Origin: Mycolicibacterium anyangense | GTDB taxonomy: Bacteria; Actinomycetota; Actinomycetes; Mycobacteriales; Mycobacteriaceae | Length of the DNA: 64,000 nt | Assembly: GCF_010731855.1 (NCBI RefSeq) | Contig: NZ_AP022620.1 | Location: 5,394,001 to 5,458,000 of the forward strand | Reading direction: 5' to 3' | Part shown: positions 38,210 to 46,377 of the stretch, piece by piece | Layout: each line of letters begins with the position of its first letter | Position numbering within the stretch: the first letter of the stretch is position 1 | Program-made: the position numbers and the translations under genes | Notes under the pieces: generated by a model | The model's database searches: none | What the model was told of the DNA's origin: nothing | The model's input: only the letters and a program-made list of their open reading frames with translations

Positions 38210-38223
38210 ATGCAAATTTGCAT
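38210..38223. promoter_or_regulatory. perfect 14-bp palindrome in a divergent intergenic region
   Basis: ATGCAAATTTGCAT is a perfect AT-rich palindrome in the 307-base gap (38112-38418) between the divergent DUF4214 and MmpL genes. It lies about 100 bases upstream of the former and 195 bases upstream of the latter. It stands out in GC-rich surroundings and is a reasonable regulator site. Apart from this and the promoter-like element at 38405, nothing else was recognised in the gap. Confidence 0.45.
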
Positions 38224-38404
38224 CTGGTACAACCAGTGCGCGGAAATTCTGTTGGTCGAATTGATGACGTATCGGTGGCGGGCGTCGGCATGACTGGCTC
38301 AGGCCAACCCTTGGCGGGTTTCCGAACGCGGCCGAGCGGGCCGATTGAGCACCTTTCGTTACACACTCTGAGCTGCAGTGATGCCAGCCTTGGCTACGAC
38401 TGCA

Positions 38405-38410
38405 TGTAAT
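38405..38410 (+). promoter_or_regulatory. possible -10 element of the MmpL gene
   Basis: TGTAAT ends 8 bases before the ATG at 38419. With a start site about 7 bases after such an element, the transcript would begin at or next to the start codon and be leaderless, which is common in mycobacteria; no Shine-Dalgarno sequence is present. No convincing -35 box was seen. Confidence 0.35.
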
Positions 38411-38418
38411 TTGGTCTG

Positions 38419-41400
38419 ATGCCCATGCGCGCCGCACTTAAGCGCGTGTTCCCGCACAACATCTTCGAGATGCTGGGCCGGTTCATCGTCCGCCACCCGG
38501 TCCTGGTGATCGTTGCGTGGGTGAGTGCTGCCGTGGTGCTGCTGACCTTCGTCACCCCGCTGTTCACGGTGGCGGCCCGCAACTCGCCGGACTTCCTGCC
38601 CAAGACCGCGCCGGTGCTGGTCGCCGGCAAGCAGATGCAGGAGGCCTTCAAGGAGGCAGACACCAGCAACTTCGCGGCGATCATCCTCAGTAACGACGCG
38701 GGACTGGGCCACGAGGAGGAGGCCACCTACCGCAATCTGGTCGCCAAGCTCAAGGAAAACCCGAAGGTTTCCTCCGTTCAGGACTTCATCGCCACCCCCG
38801 AACTGAGGGAGGTGATGACCAGCAAGGACCAGAAAGCCTGGAACCTGCCGGTCAGCATGTCCGGAACCATGGGCACGCCGTCCGGCCAGGAGGCCTACCG
38901 GGAGGTACTCAAGACCGTCAAGGAGGCGACGGCCGGATCATCACTGCAGGTCAACGTGGTCGGCGGCTCCGCGACGATGGAAGACATGAACCAGATCGGC
39001 GTCAACGATCAGCACATGATCGAAGGCGCCACGGTCATCATGGTCTTCGGCATCCTCATCCTGGTCTATCGCAGTTTCGTCGCCATGGTCATGCCATTGC
39101 TGACCATCGGCATATCGCTGGTCGTGGCTCAACAATTGGTGGCCATCCTCGGTGAGCACGGCCTGGCGATCGGCTCCCAGACGATCATGATCATGACCGG
39201 CATGATCATGGGCGCGGGCATCGACTACGCAGTCTTCCTGTTCAGCCGATATCAGGAGATCGTCAAGACCGGGGTCTCCTCGGACGACGCGCTCGTCGAC
39301 GCCCTGCACTCCATCGGTGAGGTGATCGCGGGATCGGCCGGAACCATCGCGCTGACGTTCCTGGGCATGTCGTTCACCAAGCTCGCGGTCTTCGCGACGA
39401 TCGGTCCGGCGATGACGGTCACCATCGCCACCGGCTTCTTCGGCGCCATCACGCTGCTGCCCGCATTCATCGCGATCGCCGGCCGCCGCGGCTGGATCAA
39501 ACCGCGCAAGCGCGACATCACCGGCCGGTTCTGGAAGCGCTCGGCGGTCATGATCGTGCGCAAGCCGCGGGCGCTGCTCACCACGAGCCTCATCATCCTG
39601 CTCGCCCTGGCCGCCTGCGCGCTGCTGACCAACTTCAACTACGACGACCGCAAGAACCTGCCGCCGGACTCGGCGAGCAACCGGGCCTACGAAGTGATGG
39701 ACAAGCACTTCCCGATCAGCAGCACCCTGCAACAGTTCCTGTTCATCCAATCGCCCAACACCGATCTGCGTACCCCCAAGGCGCTGGCCGACATGGAGCA
39801 GATGGCCCAGCGCATCTCGCAACTGCCCAACATCGACATGGTCCGCGGCATCACCCGGCCCACCGGGCAGATGCTCGAACAGGCCAAGGCCACCTGGCAG
39901 GCCGGTGAGGTCGGCAGCAAGCTCGGCGATGCCTCCAATCTGATCTCCAGCAACGACGACAAACTGTCGATGCTCAGCGGTGGCGCCGACAAGATGGCCG
40001 ACGTCCTCAACCAGATCCGCAACCAGCTGGTCGGCTCGCTGGCCAGCGTCCGCAGCCTGGCCTCCGCTCTGGATTCCATGTCCCAAAAAGTCGGCGGCGC
40101 AACCACACTGGACCAGATCGACAAGACCGCCGCGCTGATGAAGAACATGCGGTCGCTCGGCGACGCCCTGGGGATGAACATGACCCAGATCACCGATGTC
40201 ACCTCGTGGGCGCAGCCGATGCTCAACGCGCTCAACCAGAGTCCGGTGTGCGATGCCGATCCGGCCTGCGTCACCTCCCGCTCGGATCTGCAGCGCATCG
40301 TCGACTCCAGCAACTCCGAGGCGCTGGCCGCCATCGCCGACATCGGCCGCCAACTGCAGGCCACCGACGGCAATCAGAAGCTCGACGATCTGGTCAGCGG
40401 CCTGAGCAAGAACATTCAGCGAGCCACCGCCGCGGCACGCGCCCTCGGTGTCGGTGAGCCCGGCGGCGTGGAGAAGAAGATCAACGAGACCGTGGACGGC
40501 GCCAACCTGCTGGCCGACTCCAGTCGTCAACTGGCGGTGGGCGTCCAGTTGCTCGTCGACCAGACCCGTAACCTCGGCAACGGGCTCGATCAGGCCTCGG
40601 CCTTCCTGCTGGCGATGAAGCGCGAGGCGGCCGACCCGCCGATGTCGGGCTTCTACATCCCGCCGCAGATCCTGTCGCAGGACGAGTTCAAGAAGGCCGC
40701 CAAGATCTTCATCTCCGACGACGGTCACTCGGCGCGCTACCTGGTGCAGACGGCCTACAACCCGTTCAGCGCCGAGGCCATGAACCAGATCCACGACATC
40801 CTGCGGATCGCCGACGATTCTCGCCCCAACACCACGCTGGCCGACGCGAAGATCTCGATGGTGGGCCTCTCGGCGGTCAACGCCGACCTGCGCGCCTACT
40901 ACAACTGGGACTTCCGCTTCATCATGATCATGACCCTGTGCGTCGTGTTCATCATCTTGGTGGTGGTGCTGCGTGCGTTCGTTGCGCCGCTGTATCTCGT
41001 TGCCTCCGTGGTGATCTCGTATGGGGCGGCGCTGGGGATCGGCGTCATCCTGTTCCAGTTCATCCTGGGGCAGGGCCTGTCCTGGGGGGTGCCGGGCATG
41101 GCGTTCATGGTTCTGGTGGCAGTCGGGGCCGACTACAACCTGCTGCTGATCTCCCGCATCCGCGACGAAGCGAAATTCGGTGTGCGCTCGGCGGTGATCC
41201 GCACGGTCGGGGCCACCGGCGGGGTGATCACCTCGGCGGGCCTGATCTTCGCCGCCTCGATGCTCGCCTTCACCTTCAGCAGCATCCTCACCGCCGTGCA
41301 GATGGGCTTCGTGATCGGCGTCGGCCTACTGCTGGACACCTTTGTGGTCCGCACCCTCACCGTGCCGGCAATGGCCGTGCTCGTCGGCGAGAAAAACTGG

Positions 41401-41622
41401 TGGCCGTCCAAGCCGCCCAGGGTGAAGTACCAGGAGAAGAAGGCCGCCGCCAAGGCAGCTGCTGCGGCCGCTACCGCCGCCGCTGGTGCGACTGGTGGGG
41501 GAGGCGTGGCCCTGCTCGAAGGTCACGGCGACATCCAGGAGATGCCGGAGGAGGACTTCCCGCAGCCGACCGGCGAGATCCCGTGTCTGCCGGATCGGAT
41601 CGGCCACGACCCGAGCCGTTGA
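38419..41622 (+). CDS. MmpL/RND-family membrane transporter
   Basis: A 1067-residue RND transporter of the MmpL type, which exports lipids or other hydrophobic molecules using the proton gradient. It has a first membrane helix (HPVLVIVAWVSAAVVLL, about residues 28-44), a large external domain, helices 2-6 with the conserved MGAGIDYAVFLFSRYQE (about 257-273), a second external domain with helical hairpin text, and a second helix bundle containing VAVGADYNLLLISRIRDEA. The C-terminal tail has an Ala/Lys-rich run (about 1018-1038) and a polar end. No MmpS partner adjoins it. The start is ATG 38419 or 38425. Confidence 0.93.
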   Translation: MPMRAALKRVFPHNIFEMLGRFIVRHPVLVIVAWVSAAVVLLTFVTPLFTVAARNSPDFLPKTAPVLVAGKQMQEAFKEADTSNFAAIILSNDAGLGHEEEATYRNLVAKLKENPKVSSVQDFIATPELREVMTSKDQKAWNLPVSMSGTMGTPSGQEAYREVLKTVKEATAGSSLQVNVVGGSATMEDMNQIGVNDQHMIEGATVIMVFGILILVYRSFVAMVMPLLTIGISLVVAQQLVAILGEHGLAIGSQTIMIMTGMIMGAGIDYAVFLFSRYQEIVKTGVSSDDALVDALHSIGEVIAGSAGTIALTFLGMSFTKLAVFATIGPAMTVTIATGFFGAITLLPAFIAIAGRRGWIKPRKRDITGRFWKRSAVMIVRKPRALLTTSLIILLALAACALLTNFNYDDRKNLPPDSASNRAYEVMDKHFPISSTLQQFLFIQSPNTDLRTPKALADMEQMAQRISQLPNIDMVRGITRPTGQMLEQAKATWQAGEVGSKLGDASNLISSNDDKLSMLSGGADKMADVLNQIRNQLVGSLASVRSLASALDSMSQKVGGATTLDQIDKTAALMKNMRSLGDALGMNMTQITDVTSWAQPMLNALNQSPVCDADPACVTSRSDLQRIVDSSNSEALAAIADIGRQLQATDGNQKLDDLVSGLSKNIQRATAAARALGVGEPGGVEKKINETVDGANLLADSSRQLAVGVQLLVDQTRNLGNGLDQASAFLLAMKREAADPPMSGFYIPPQILSQDEFKKAAKIFISDDGHSARYLVQTAYNPFSAEAMNQIHDILRIADDSRPNTTLADAKISMVGLSAVNADLRAYYNWDFRFIMIMTLCVVFIILVVVLRAFVAPLYLVASVVISYGAALGIGVILFQFILGQGLSWGVPGMAFMVLVAVGADYNLLLISRIRDEAKFGVRSAVIRTVGATGGVITSAGLIFAASMLAFTFSSILTAVQMGFVIGVGLLLDTFVVRTLTVPAMAVLVGEKNWWPSKPPRVKYQEKKAAAKAAAAAATAAAGATGGGGVALLEGHGDIQEMPEEDFPQPTGEIPCLPDRIGHDPSR

Positions 41623-41632
41623 CCCCGAGCCG

Positions 41633-42898
41633 CTACTCGCGGCGCAGGCGCGACTCGACGAAGCGCTCGATCTCTTCCCAGTCCTTGACGGCCGCCGCGT
41701 ACGGCGGGCCGGGCCGCGGGTGTTCGGCGGGTTCCAGCACATGGTTGAACAACCGGCCCAGCGGCTTGTCGTCGGCCAGCAGCCGGTCGACGGTGTCCTC
41801 TTCGGAGTAGTCGCCGATGTCGTTGAGCAATTCGACCGCCAAGTCGACCTGATCGCGGTCGAGCGCATCCGGACCGTCGGCGATGTCGTCGGCCAGGCCC
41901 GTGAGCACGTAGATGTTGTCTTCGGTGACCTCCACCCGCAGCGAGCCGTCGGTGGCCGCGGTGCGGATGTCGTCATAGGTGCTCAGATCCGACAAATCGT
42001 GGTCGTGCTCGTCGGCCAGGTAGCGGGCCAGCGTGCGCTCGGAGGGGAACACACTGATGCGCCCGTTGCGGCCCAGGAAGATCGGCCGGTCGTCGAAGTA
42101 GCACCGCAACGTGTACAGCGTTCCCGAGCCGGTGAGGATGCGCACCGGGTCGATGCCGACCTCGGTCCAGAAGTCCTCGTCGCTGCCGAGCACCACGTTC
42201 TGCGCGGGTGCCGCATCGGCTTCAGGCTCGGAGTCCTCGTCGGCGTCGTCCTCGTCCTCGATCGCCGAGTCGGTGGCCTCTTCCTCGTCGTCCTCCTCGT
42301 AGGGCTCCTCGAGCTCGGCAGCGGCCCGCGTGGCGGCCCGTTCGTCGACCTCGGGGGTGGTAAGCACCTCGTCGACCGCCGACAGCACACCGTCCCACCC
42401 GCGCGCCACGATGTCGCCGATCAGGCTCCAGCGCTTCAGGCCGGCCTTGCCGGTGAACTGCTCGATGCCACCCGACACCAGCCCCAGGTTCGGGTTGCCG
42501 TTGAAGAACCGGGTCACCGCGGGCAGTTCACACACCGAGCCGATCGACGAGACCACCGCGAGCGTGTTGGTCAGCGCTGTCACCGACTCCTCGGTGGGCT
42601 TCTCGGCCAGCAGTTCCTCGACTGCGATCAGGTCGGCCTGCCGCTGCGCGGTCGGCGTCAGTTTGTGCGCGTTGGCCTCGGTCAGCGCCTCCCACGAGGG
42701 GTGGTCGGTGAGGTCGTTGTCGGTATTGGTGCGCACGAAAGCCACCAGGTCTGCCACCGACTCGAAGGCGTACAGGTCGTCGTCCTTGCCCAGGAACGCC
42801 TCCCACTCGTCGCCGCCGTCGCGCCAGCGAGGGGCCCACAGGGTGTACAGGTCACCGGCGGTCACGCTCAAGCGGACCGGAAGGAGCTCAGCAGACAT
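41633..42898 (-). CDS. conserved actinobacterial protein with duplicated domain (Rv3311-like)
   Basis: A 421-residue cytoplasmic protein without recognised function; its length and position match M. tuberculosis Rv3311. It contains two related segments: residues about 12-75 (GDLYTLWAPRWRDGG, FLGKDDDLYAFESVADLVAF, NDLTDHPSW) and about 245-310 (GTLYTLRCYFDDRPIFLG, ISVFPSERTLARYLAD, HDLSDLSTYDDI). A very acidic Asp/Glu linker (about 192-232) separates them. The ATG at 42898 is the natural start. Convergent with MmpL (10 bases) and divergent from the YdcF gene. Confidence 0.88.
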   Translation of the reverse strand: MSAELLPVRLSVTAGDLYTLWAPRWRDGGDEWEAFLGKDDDLYAFESVADLVAFVRTNTDNDLTDHPSWEALTEANAHKLTPTAQRQADLIAVEELLAEKPTEESVTALTNTLAVVSSIGSVCELPAVTRFFNGNPNLGLVSGGIEQFTGKAGLKRWSLIGDIVARGWDGVLSAVDEVLTTPEVDERAATRAAAELEEPYEEDDEEEATDSAIEDEDDADEDSEPEADAAPAQNVVLGSDEDFWTEVGIDPVRILTGSGTLYTLRCYFDDRPIFLGRNGRISVFPSERTLARYLADEHDHDLSDLSTYDDIRTAATDGSLRVEVTEDNIYVLTGLADDIADGPDALDRDQVDLAVELLNDIGDYSEEDTVDRLLADDKPLGRLFNHVLEPAEHPRPGPPYAAAVKDWEEIERFVESRLRRE

Positions 42899-42942
42899 GC
42901 CGCACAGCCTAACGACGCTCGCTGACCGGTACCCTCGGCCCC

Positions 42943-43497
42943 GTGGCCAGACTGCGTGGCATGCTCGCCTTCCTCGTGGTGGTGCTGGCTGTCGTGCCGG
43001 GAGTAGCAGGCTATTTCCTGTTCACCCGACCGCACGTCGACCCGTTGACCAGAGCCGACGCGATCGTCGTCCTCGGTGGTGAGAACGACGGCCGCCTGCA
43101 GTACGGGCTGGACCTCGCCCGCCAGGGATATGCCGACACGGTGGTGCTGTCCAACTCCTACGACAACGACCCGCAAGACAGCGCCGACTTTCGGCGGGCC
43201 TGCGCATCGGGGACAGCCACGATCACGGTTGTCTGTTTCAAGCCGGACCCCTTCACCACGCGTGGTGAGGCGATGTACACGGCCCGCCTTGCCAAGGAGC
43301 GCAACTGGTCCCACGTCATCGTGGTGTCCTGGAACTTCCACATGGTGCGCGCCCGCTACATCTTCGGCCAGTGTTACGGCGGGGCGGTCACCATGGCTCC
43401 CGTGCCCCGGTCCTACGACTACTCGGTGCAACGGTGGTTCGTGACCTACACCTACCAGTACTTCGCCTTGGGCAAGGCGCTGCTGCTGGGGTGCTGA
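42943..43497 (+). CDS. YdcF-family (DUF218) membrane-anchored protein
   Basis: A 184-residue protein with one N-terminal membrane helix (MLAFLVVVLAVVPGVAGYFLF) and a DUF218/YdcF Rossmann-like domain: RADAIVVLGGENDGRLQYGLDLA, TTRGEAMYTARLAKE and VIVVSWNFHMVRARYIF. The family includes ElyC and SanA, linked to envelope carrier-lipid metabolism and barrier function; the exact reaction is unproven. GTG at 42943 is the start. It is the last backbone gene before the island. Confidence 0.88.
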   Translation: MARLRGMLAFLVVVLAVVPGVAGYFLFTRPHVDPLTRADAIVVLGGENDGRLQYGLDLARQGYADTVVLSNSYDNDPQDSADFRRACASGTATITVVCFKPDPFTTRGEAMYTARLAKERNWSHVIVVSWNFHMVRARYIFGQCYGGAVTMAPVPRSYDYSVQRWFVTYTYQYFALGKALLLGC

Positions 43498-43841
43498 GCC
43501 AATATTTTCCTATTGTTTGCTGCCAACTGACTAGCAATGGTCTGGGTGGCTTGACGGATGTGCAATTTGCGAACACGTCAAGGGTTCTGCGCGGGCGGTG
43601 CATTGCTGTCGTTCGCGCCGAGAAAAGGCACTTCGGCCATGCCAACGCTCAAGGCCTCGCGGTCGCACGTCGACATCGGTTTTTGGCAGGCTGGCAAAAA
43701 TTGACTGAGCAACGTTGCCGCGTGTGGATAGCTATGGGTAGCGAAGTTGCTGGCCAGGTGATGTCTGTTAAGCTGCCGATGTGGCTACCCGGGCGGCTCA
43801 TCCGAGATCATGCGACCAAGTGATTCGCTGACGGTGAGCTG
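43498..43841. other. AT-richer intergenic region at the left edge of the island
   Basis: These 344 bases hold no convincing gene and are visibly richer in A+T than the flanks (for example CCAATATTTTCCTATTG at the start). An inverted repeat, CTTGACG at 43550-43556 and CGTCAAG at 43576-43582, could be an operator or hairpin. TTGACT at 43701 with TGGATA 18 bases later resembles a promoter for the aldo-keto reductase operon. No att site, tRNA or integrase marks the boundary. Confidence 0.5.
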
Positions 43842-44672
43842 ATGACGACCGGCGTGCCGAATTCGCGTTCTGGCTCGATCCGACTGCCGGGATCGGGCCT
43901 GATCATCTCGCGTCTAGGGCTCGGATTCGCCCACGCGCATTTGCTGGATGCGGCCACGCGTCACGCACTCGTCCATCGAGCACTCGATCTCGGGATCACC
44001 CACTTCGATACCGCGCGGTTCTATAGCGACGGCCTTTCGGAGGAGAGTCTCGGAAAGGCACTCGCCGGGAAACGGTCGTCGGTGACGATCACATCGAAGT
44101 TCGGGTTGCTGCCTACGCCCCTGATCGCCTCCATGGGGCCCGCCGCGATGCCGGCTCGCAAGGTTCGATCGCTGTTGAACAAGCTTCACCTGGTGCCCTA
44201 CCCGCGGCGGTCGTATGCGCCCGAGGTGATGCGCCGGGCCTTGCAGGCGTCGCTGCGAGCACTGAACACCGACTACCTCGACATCTATCACGTCCATGAG
44301 CCGTTGTCCGACAGCGCCATTTCCGACGATCTGATCACCGAACTGCAGAAGGCGAAGGCCGCCGGCTCGATCCGAGCTGTCGGTGTTTCGGGTCTTGCCG
44401 GCAACATCGATGCCGTCATCGCCCGCTACGGCGGGGCGATCGACGTGATTCAATCCTCCGAGTCGGGCTGGCAGGGGCGCAGTTGGGTGCCTGACATCAC
44501 CCACAGCCTGTTCGCCGACGCCGCACGGACCGCGCCCGGCGGCGTTCTGCCGGGTGATTCTGTTCGCCGCCTGCTCACCGACGCCCTTGGCCGCCGACCT
44601 GAGGGGGCCGTGGTGGTGCAGACCAGCAACACCGCGCGGCTCGCCGAACTCGTAGAATTCGCAACCGGATAA
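43842..44672 (+). CDS. aldo/keto reductase
   Basis: A 276-residue NADPH-dependent oxidoreductase of the AKR superfamily. The catalytic tetrad is visible: Asp and Tyr in THFDTARFYSDGLSEESLG, Lys in VTITSKFG and His in DIYHVHEP. The C-terminal third departs from the usual NADP-binding loop but keeps VVVQTSNTARLAELV. GGTGAG precedes the ATG. First of three closely spaced plus-strand genes beside glycosyltransferases, so it may act on a sugar nucleotide or other precursor of the polysaccharide. Confidence 0.88.
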   Translation: MTTGVPNSRSGSIRLPGSGLIISRLGLGFAHAHLLDAATRHALVHRALDLGITHFDTARFYSDGLSEESLGKALAGKRSSVTITSKFGLLPTPLIASMGPAAMPARKVRSLLNKLHLVPYPRRSYAPEVMRRALQASLRALNTDYLDIYHVHEPLSDSAISDDLITELQKAKAAGSIRAVGVSGLAGNIDAVIARYGGAIDVIQSSESGWQGRSWVPDITHSLFADAARTAPGGVLPGDSVRRLLTDALGRRPEGAVVVQTSNTARLAELVEFATG

Positions 44673-44677
44673 CCCCC

Positions 44678-46309
44678 ATGACGATTCGAACCCTGGCCGA
44701 TGCGGCCACTCCTGACACGGCGGTGTCGGCCACCGTCTGCGTGGTGGGTGCCGGGGTCGCCGGGCTGATCGCCGCTGTCCGGCTCGCGAGCGATCCACTG
44801 GTACGGGTGGTGGTCATCGAGAGCGGCACCGAGGGGAATCCCGACCCGGCGACCGAGGCCCTGGACGCGATCGAGAATCCGTCCGGCAACTATCTCGGAA
44901 ACCTGCGTGCCCGCCGTCTGGGCGGCACGTCGTCCCTGTGGGACGGCAAACTCCTGCCGATCTCGCGAACCGATACGACCGACCGGCCCTGGGTAGATCA
45001 GCAGCCCTGGCCATTCGACGTCGCTGAACTCGACCGCTACACCGCCGAAATCGAAGCACTGATGGGCGTCGACTCGGCCTCCTACGAAGAAGACGTCGCA
45101 CCCCTCCTGGACCCAGCCGGGTTCCTGCCGCGCAATGACCCAGACTTCGTGCAGCGCTGGCCGAAACGACCCGCTCCAGCCGACCTGAACACCGCGCACA
45201 TCGTCCGCGACAAGATCCTCTCCTGGCCGAATATCGACGTCTGGCTCGGGGCGACGGTATCGACGTTCCGCTTCGATTCCGTCACCGATCGGCTTGAGTC
45301 CGTCGTCGCGATCAACCACAACGGCCAGTCGCTGAGCGTCAGTGCAGACGAGTTTCTGATCACCGCGGGCGCCCTCGAGTCGACCAGGCTGATGCTGGTC
45401 GCGGACCAGCACTCTGGCGGGGCCATCTCGCGTACCGGTGATGCGCTGGGGCGCTACTTCAACGACCACTTCGGTCTCAACGTCGCCACGGTGCGACCGC
45501 GGGATCATCGCCGCGCCAACGATGCATTTGCCGATCGCTGGACATTGGGCGGCAGCCGGCACCTGCACTTCGAACTCCGTCCGGACGTTCAAGAGCGGGG
45601 CCGAATCGCCAGTGCCTACGCCGATTTCGGTGTCACCCTGCCGGAAACCTCGGCGCTGGGGCGCATCCGTTCCGCCGTCGACGCCGCCAAGCAGCGTCGG
45701 GTCGGCGCGACGGCCGCCGGGCTGAGTCGAAGCCTGCCGGGTATCCCCGACCTCGTTCGCACGGCGTGGTGGCGATACGGGCGCAAGAAGAAGTACTGGC
45801 CCACCGATGCCGTGGTCGAGGTCAAAGTGTGGATCGAGCAGCTGCCCGAGTGGGGCAACCGATTGGTGCTGTCCGACGCCACCGACTCCCTGGGCCAGCC
45901 GAAGCTGCGGTGTGAACTCACCAAAACCGATGTCAACGAGGACACCCTGCGGTTCACCGTCGAGAGGTTGCGCGCCTTCTGGGACCGCCACCTGACCGAC
46001 ACTGCGACGTTGGACTGGATTCCCGAAGTCGGCGACCCGAAGGCGCGCCTCGTGGACCTCGCAGTCGAACTGGCCCACCCGGCAGGGGCCACCCGGATGG
46101 GAACCGATCCGTCCACGTCGGTCGTCGACACGTCACTTCGTGTGCATTCCATGCCGAACGTGAGTATCGCGAGTTCGTCGGTCTTCCCGAGTTCGGGCAG
46201 CGCCAACCCGACGTTGACCATCATCGGACTGGCTATGCGCGCCACCGACGCGATCACCGAGCGGCTGCAATCGCGAAGGGCAGTTGAGCAGGCGAAGCTG
46301 GGTGAATGA
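44678..46309 (+). CDS. GMC-type FAD oxidoreductase
   Basis: A 543-residue flavoprotein of the glucose-methanol-choline oxidoreductase family. The FAD dinucleotide fold CVVGAGVAGLIAAVRLA is near residue 21, LGGTSSLWDGKLL near 87, ALESTRLML near 234, and the C-terminal block HPAGATRMGTD, NVSIASSSVFPSSGSANPT, near 470-515 is diagnostic. Related proteins oxidise sugar or lipid hydroxyls. It begins 5 bases after the reductase, so both belong to one operon, probably supplying or modifying the polysaccharide. Confidence 0.9.
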   Translation: MTIRTLADAATPDTAVSATVCVVGAGVAGLIAAVRLASDPLVRVVVIESGTEGNPDPATEALDAIENPSGNYLGNLRARRLGGTSSLWDGKLLPISRTDTTDRPWVDQQPWPFDVAELDRYTAEIEALMGVDSASYEEDVAPLLDPAGFLPRNDPDFVQRWPKRPAPADLNTAHIVRDKILSWPNIDVWLGATVSTFRFDSVTDRLESVVAINHNGQSLSVSADEFLITAGALESTRLMLVADQHSGGAISRTGDALGRYFNDHFGLNVATVRPRDHRRANDAFADRWTLGGSRHLHFELRPDVQERGRIASAYADFGVTLPETSALGRIRSAVDAAKQRRVGATAAGLSRSLPGIPDLVRTAWWRYGRKKKYWPTDAVVEVKVWIEQLPEWGNRLVLSDATDSLGQPKLRCELTKTDVNEDTLRFTVERLRAFWDRHLTDTATLDWIPEVGDPKARLVDLAVELAHPAGATRMGTDPSTSVVDTSLRVHSMPNVSIASSSVFPSSGSANPTLTIIGLAMRATDAITERLQSRRAVEQAKLGE

Positions 46310-46377
46310 CAGGATGAGGCACTCGGCGCGATGCCCGATCGCGAGATCGGAACATGCTGATATGTGGGGGGATGGGG

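Noticed and set aside
38941..40794. Long minus-strand open frame opposite MmpL (617 codons)
   Set aside because: Composition is typical antisense shadow and no domain is visible; MmpL on the plus strand is certain.
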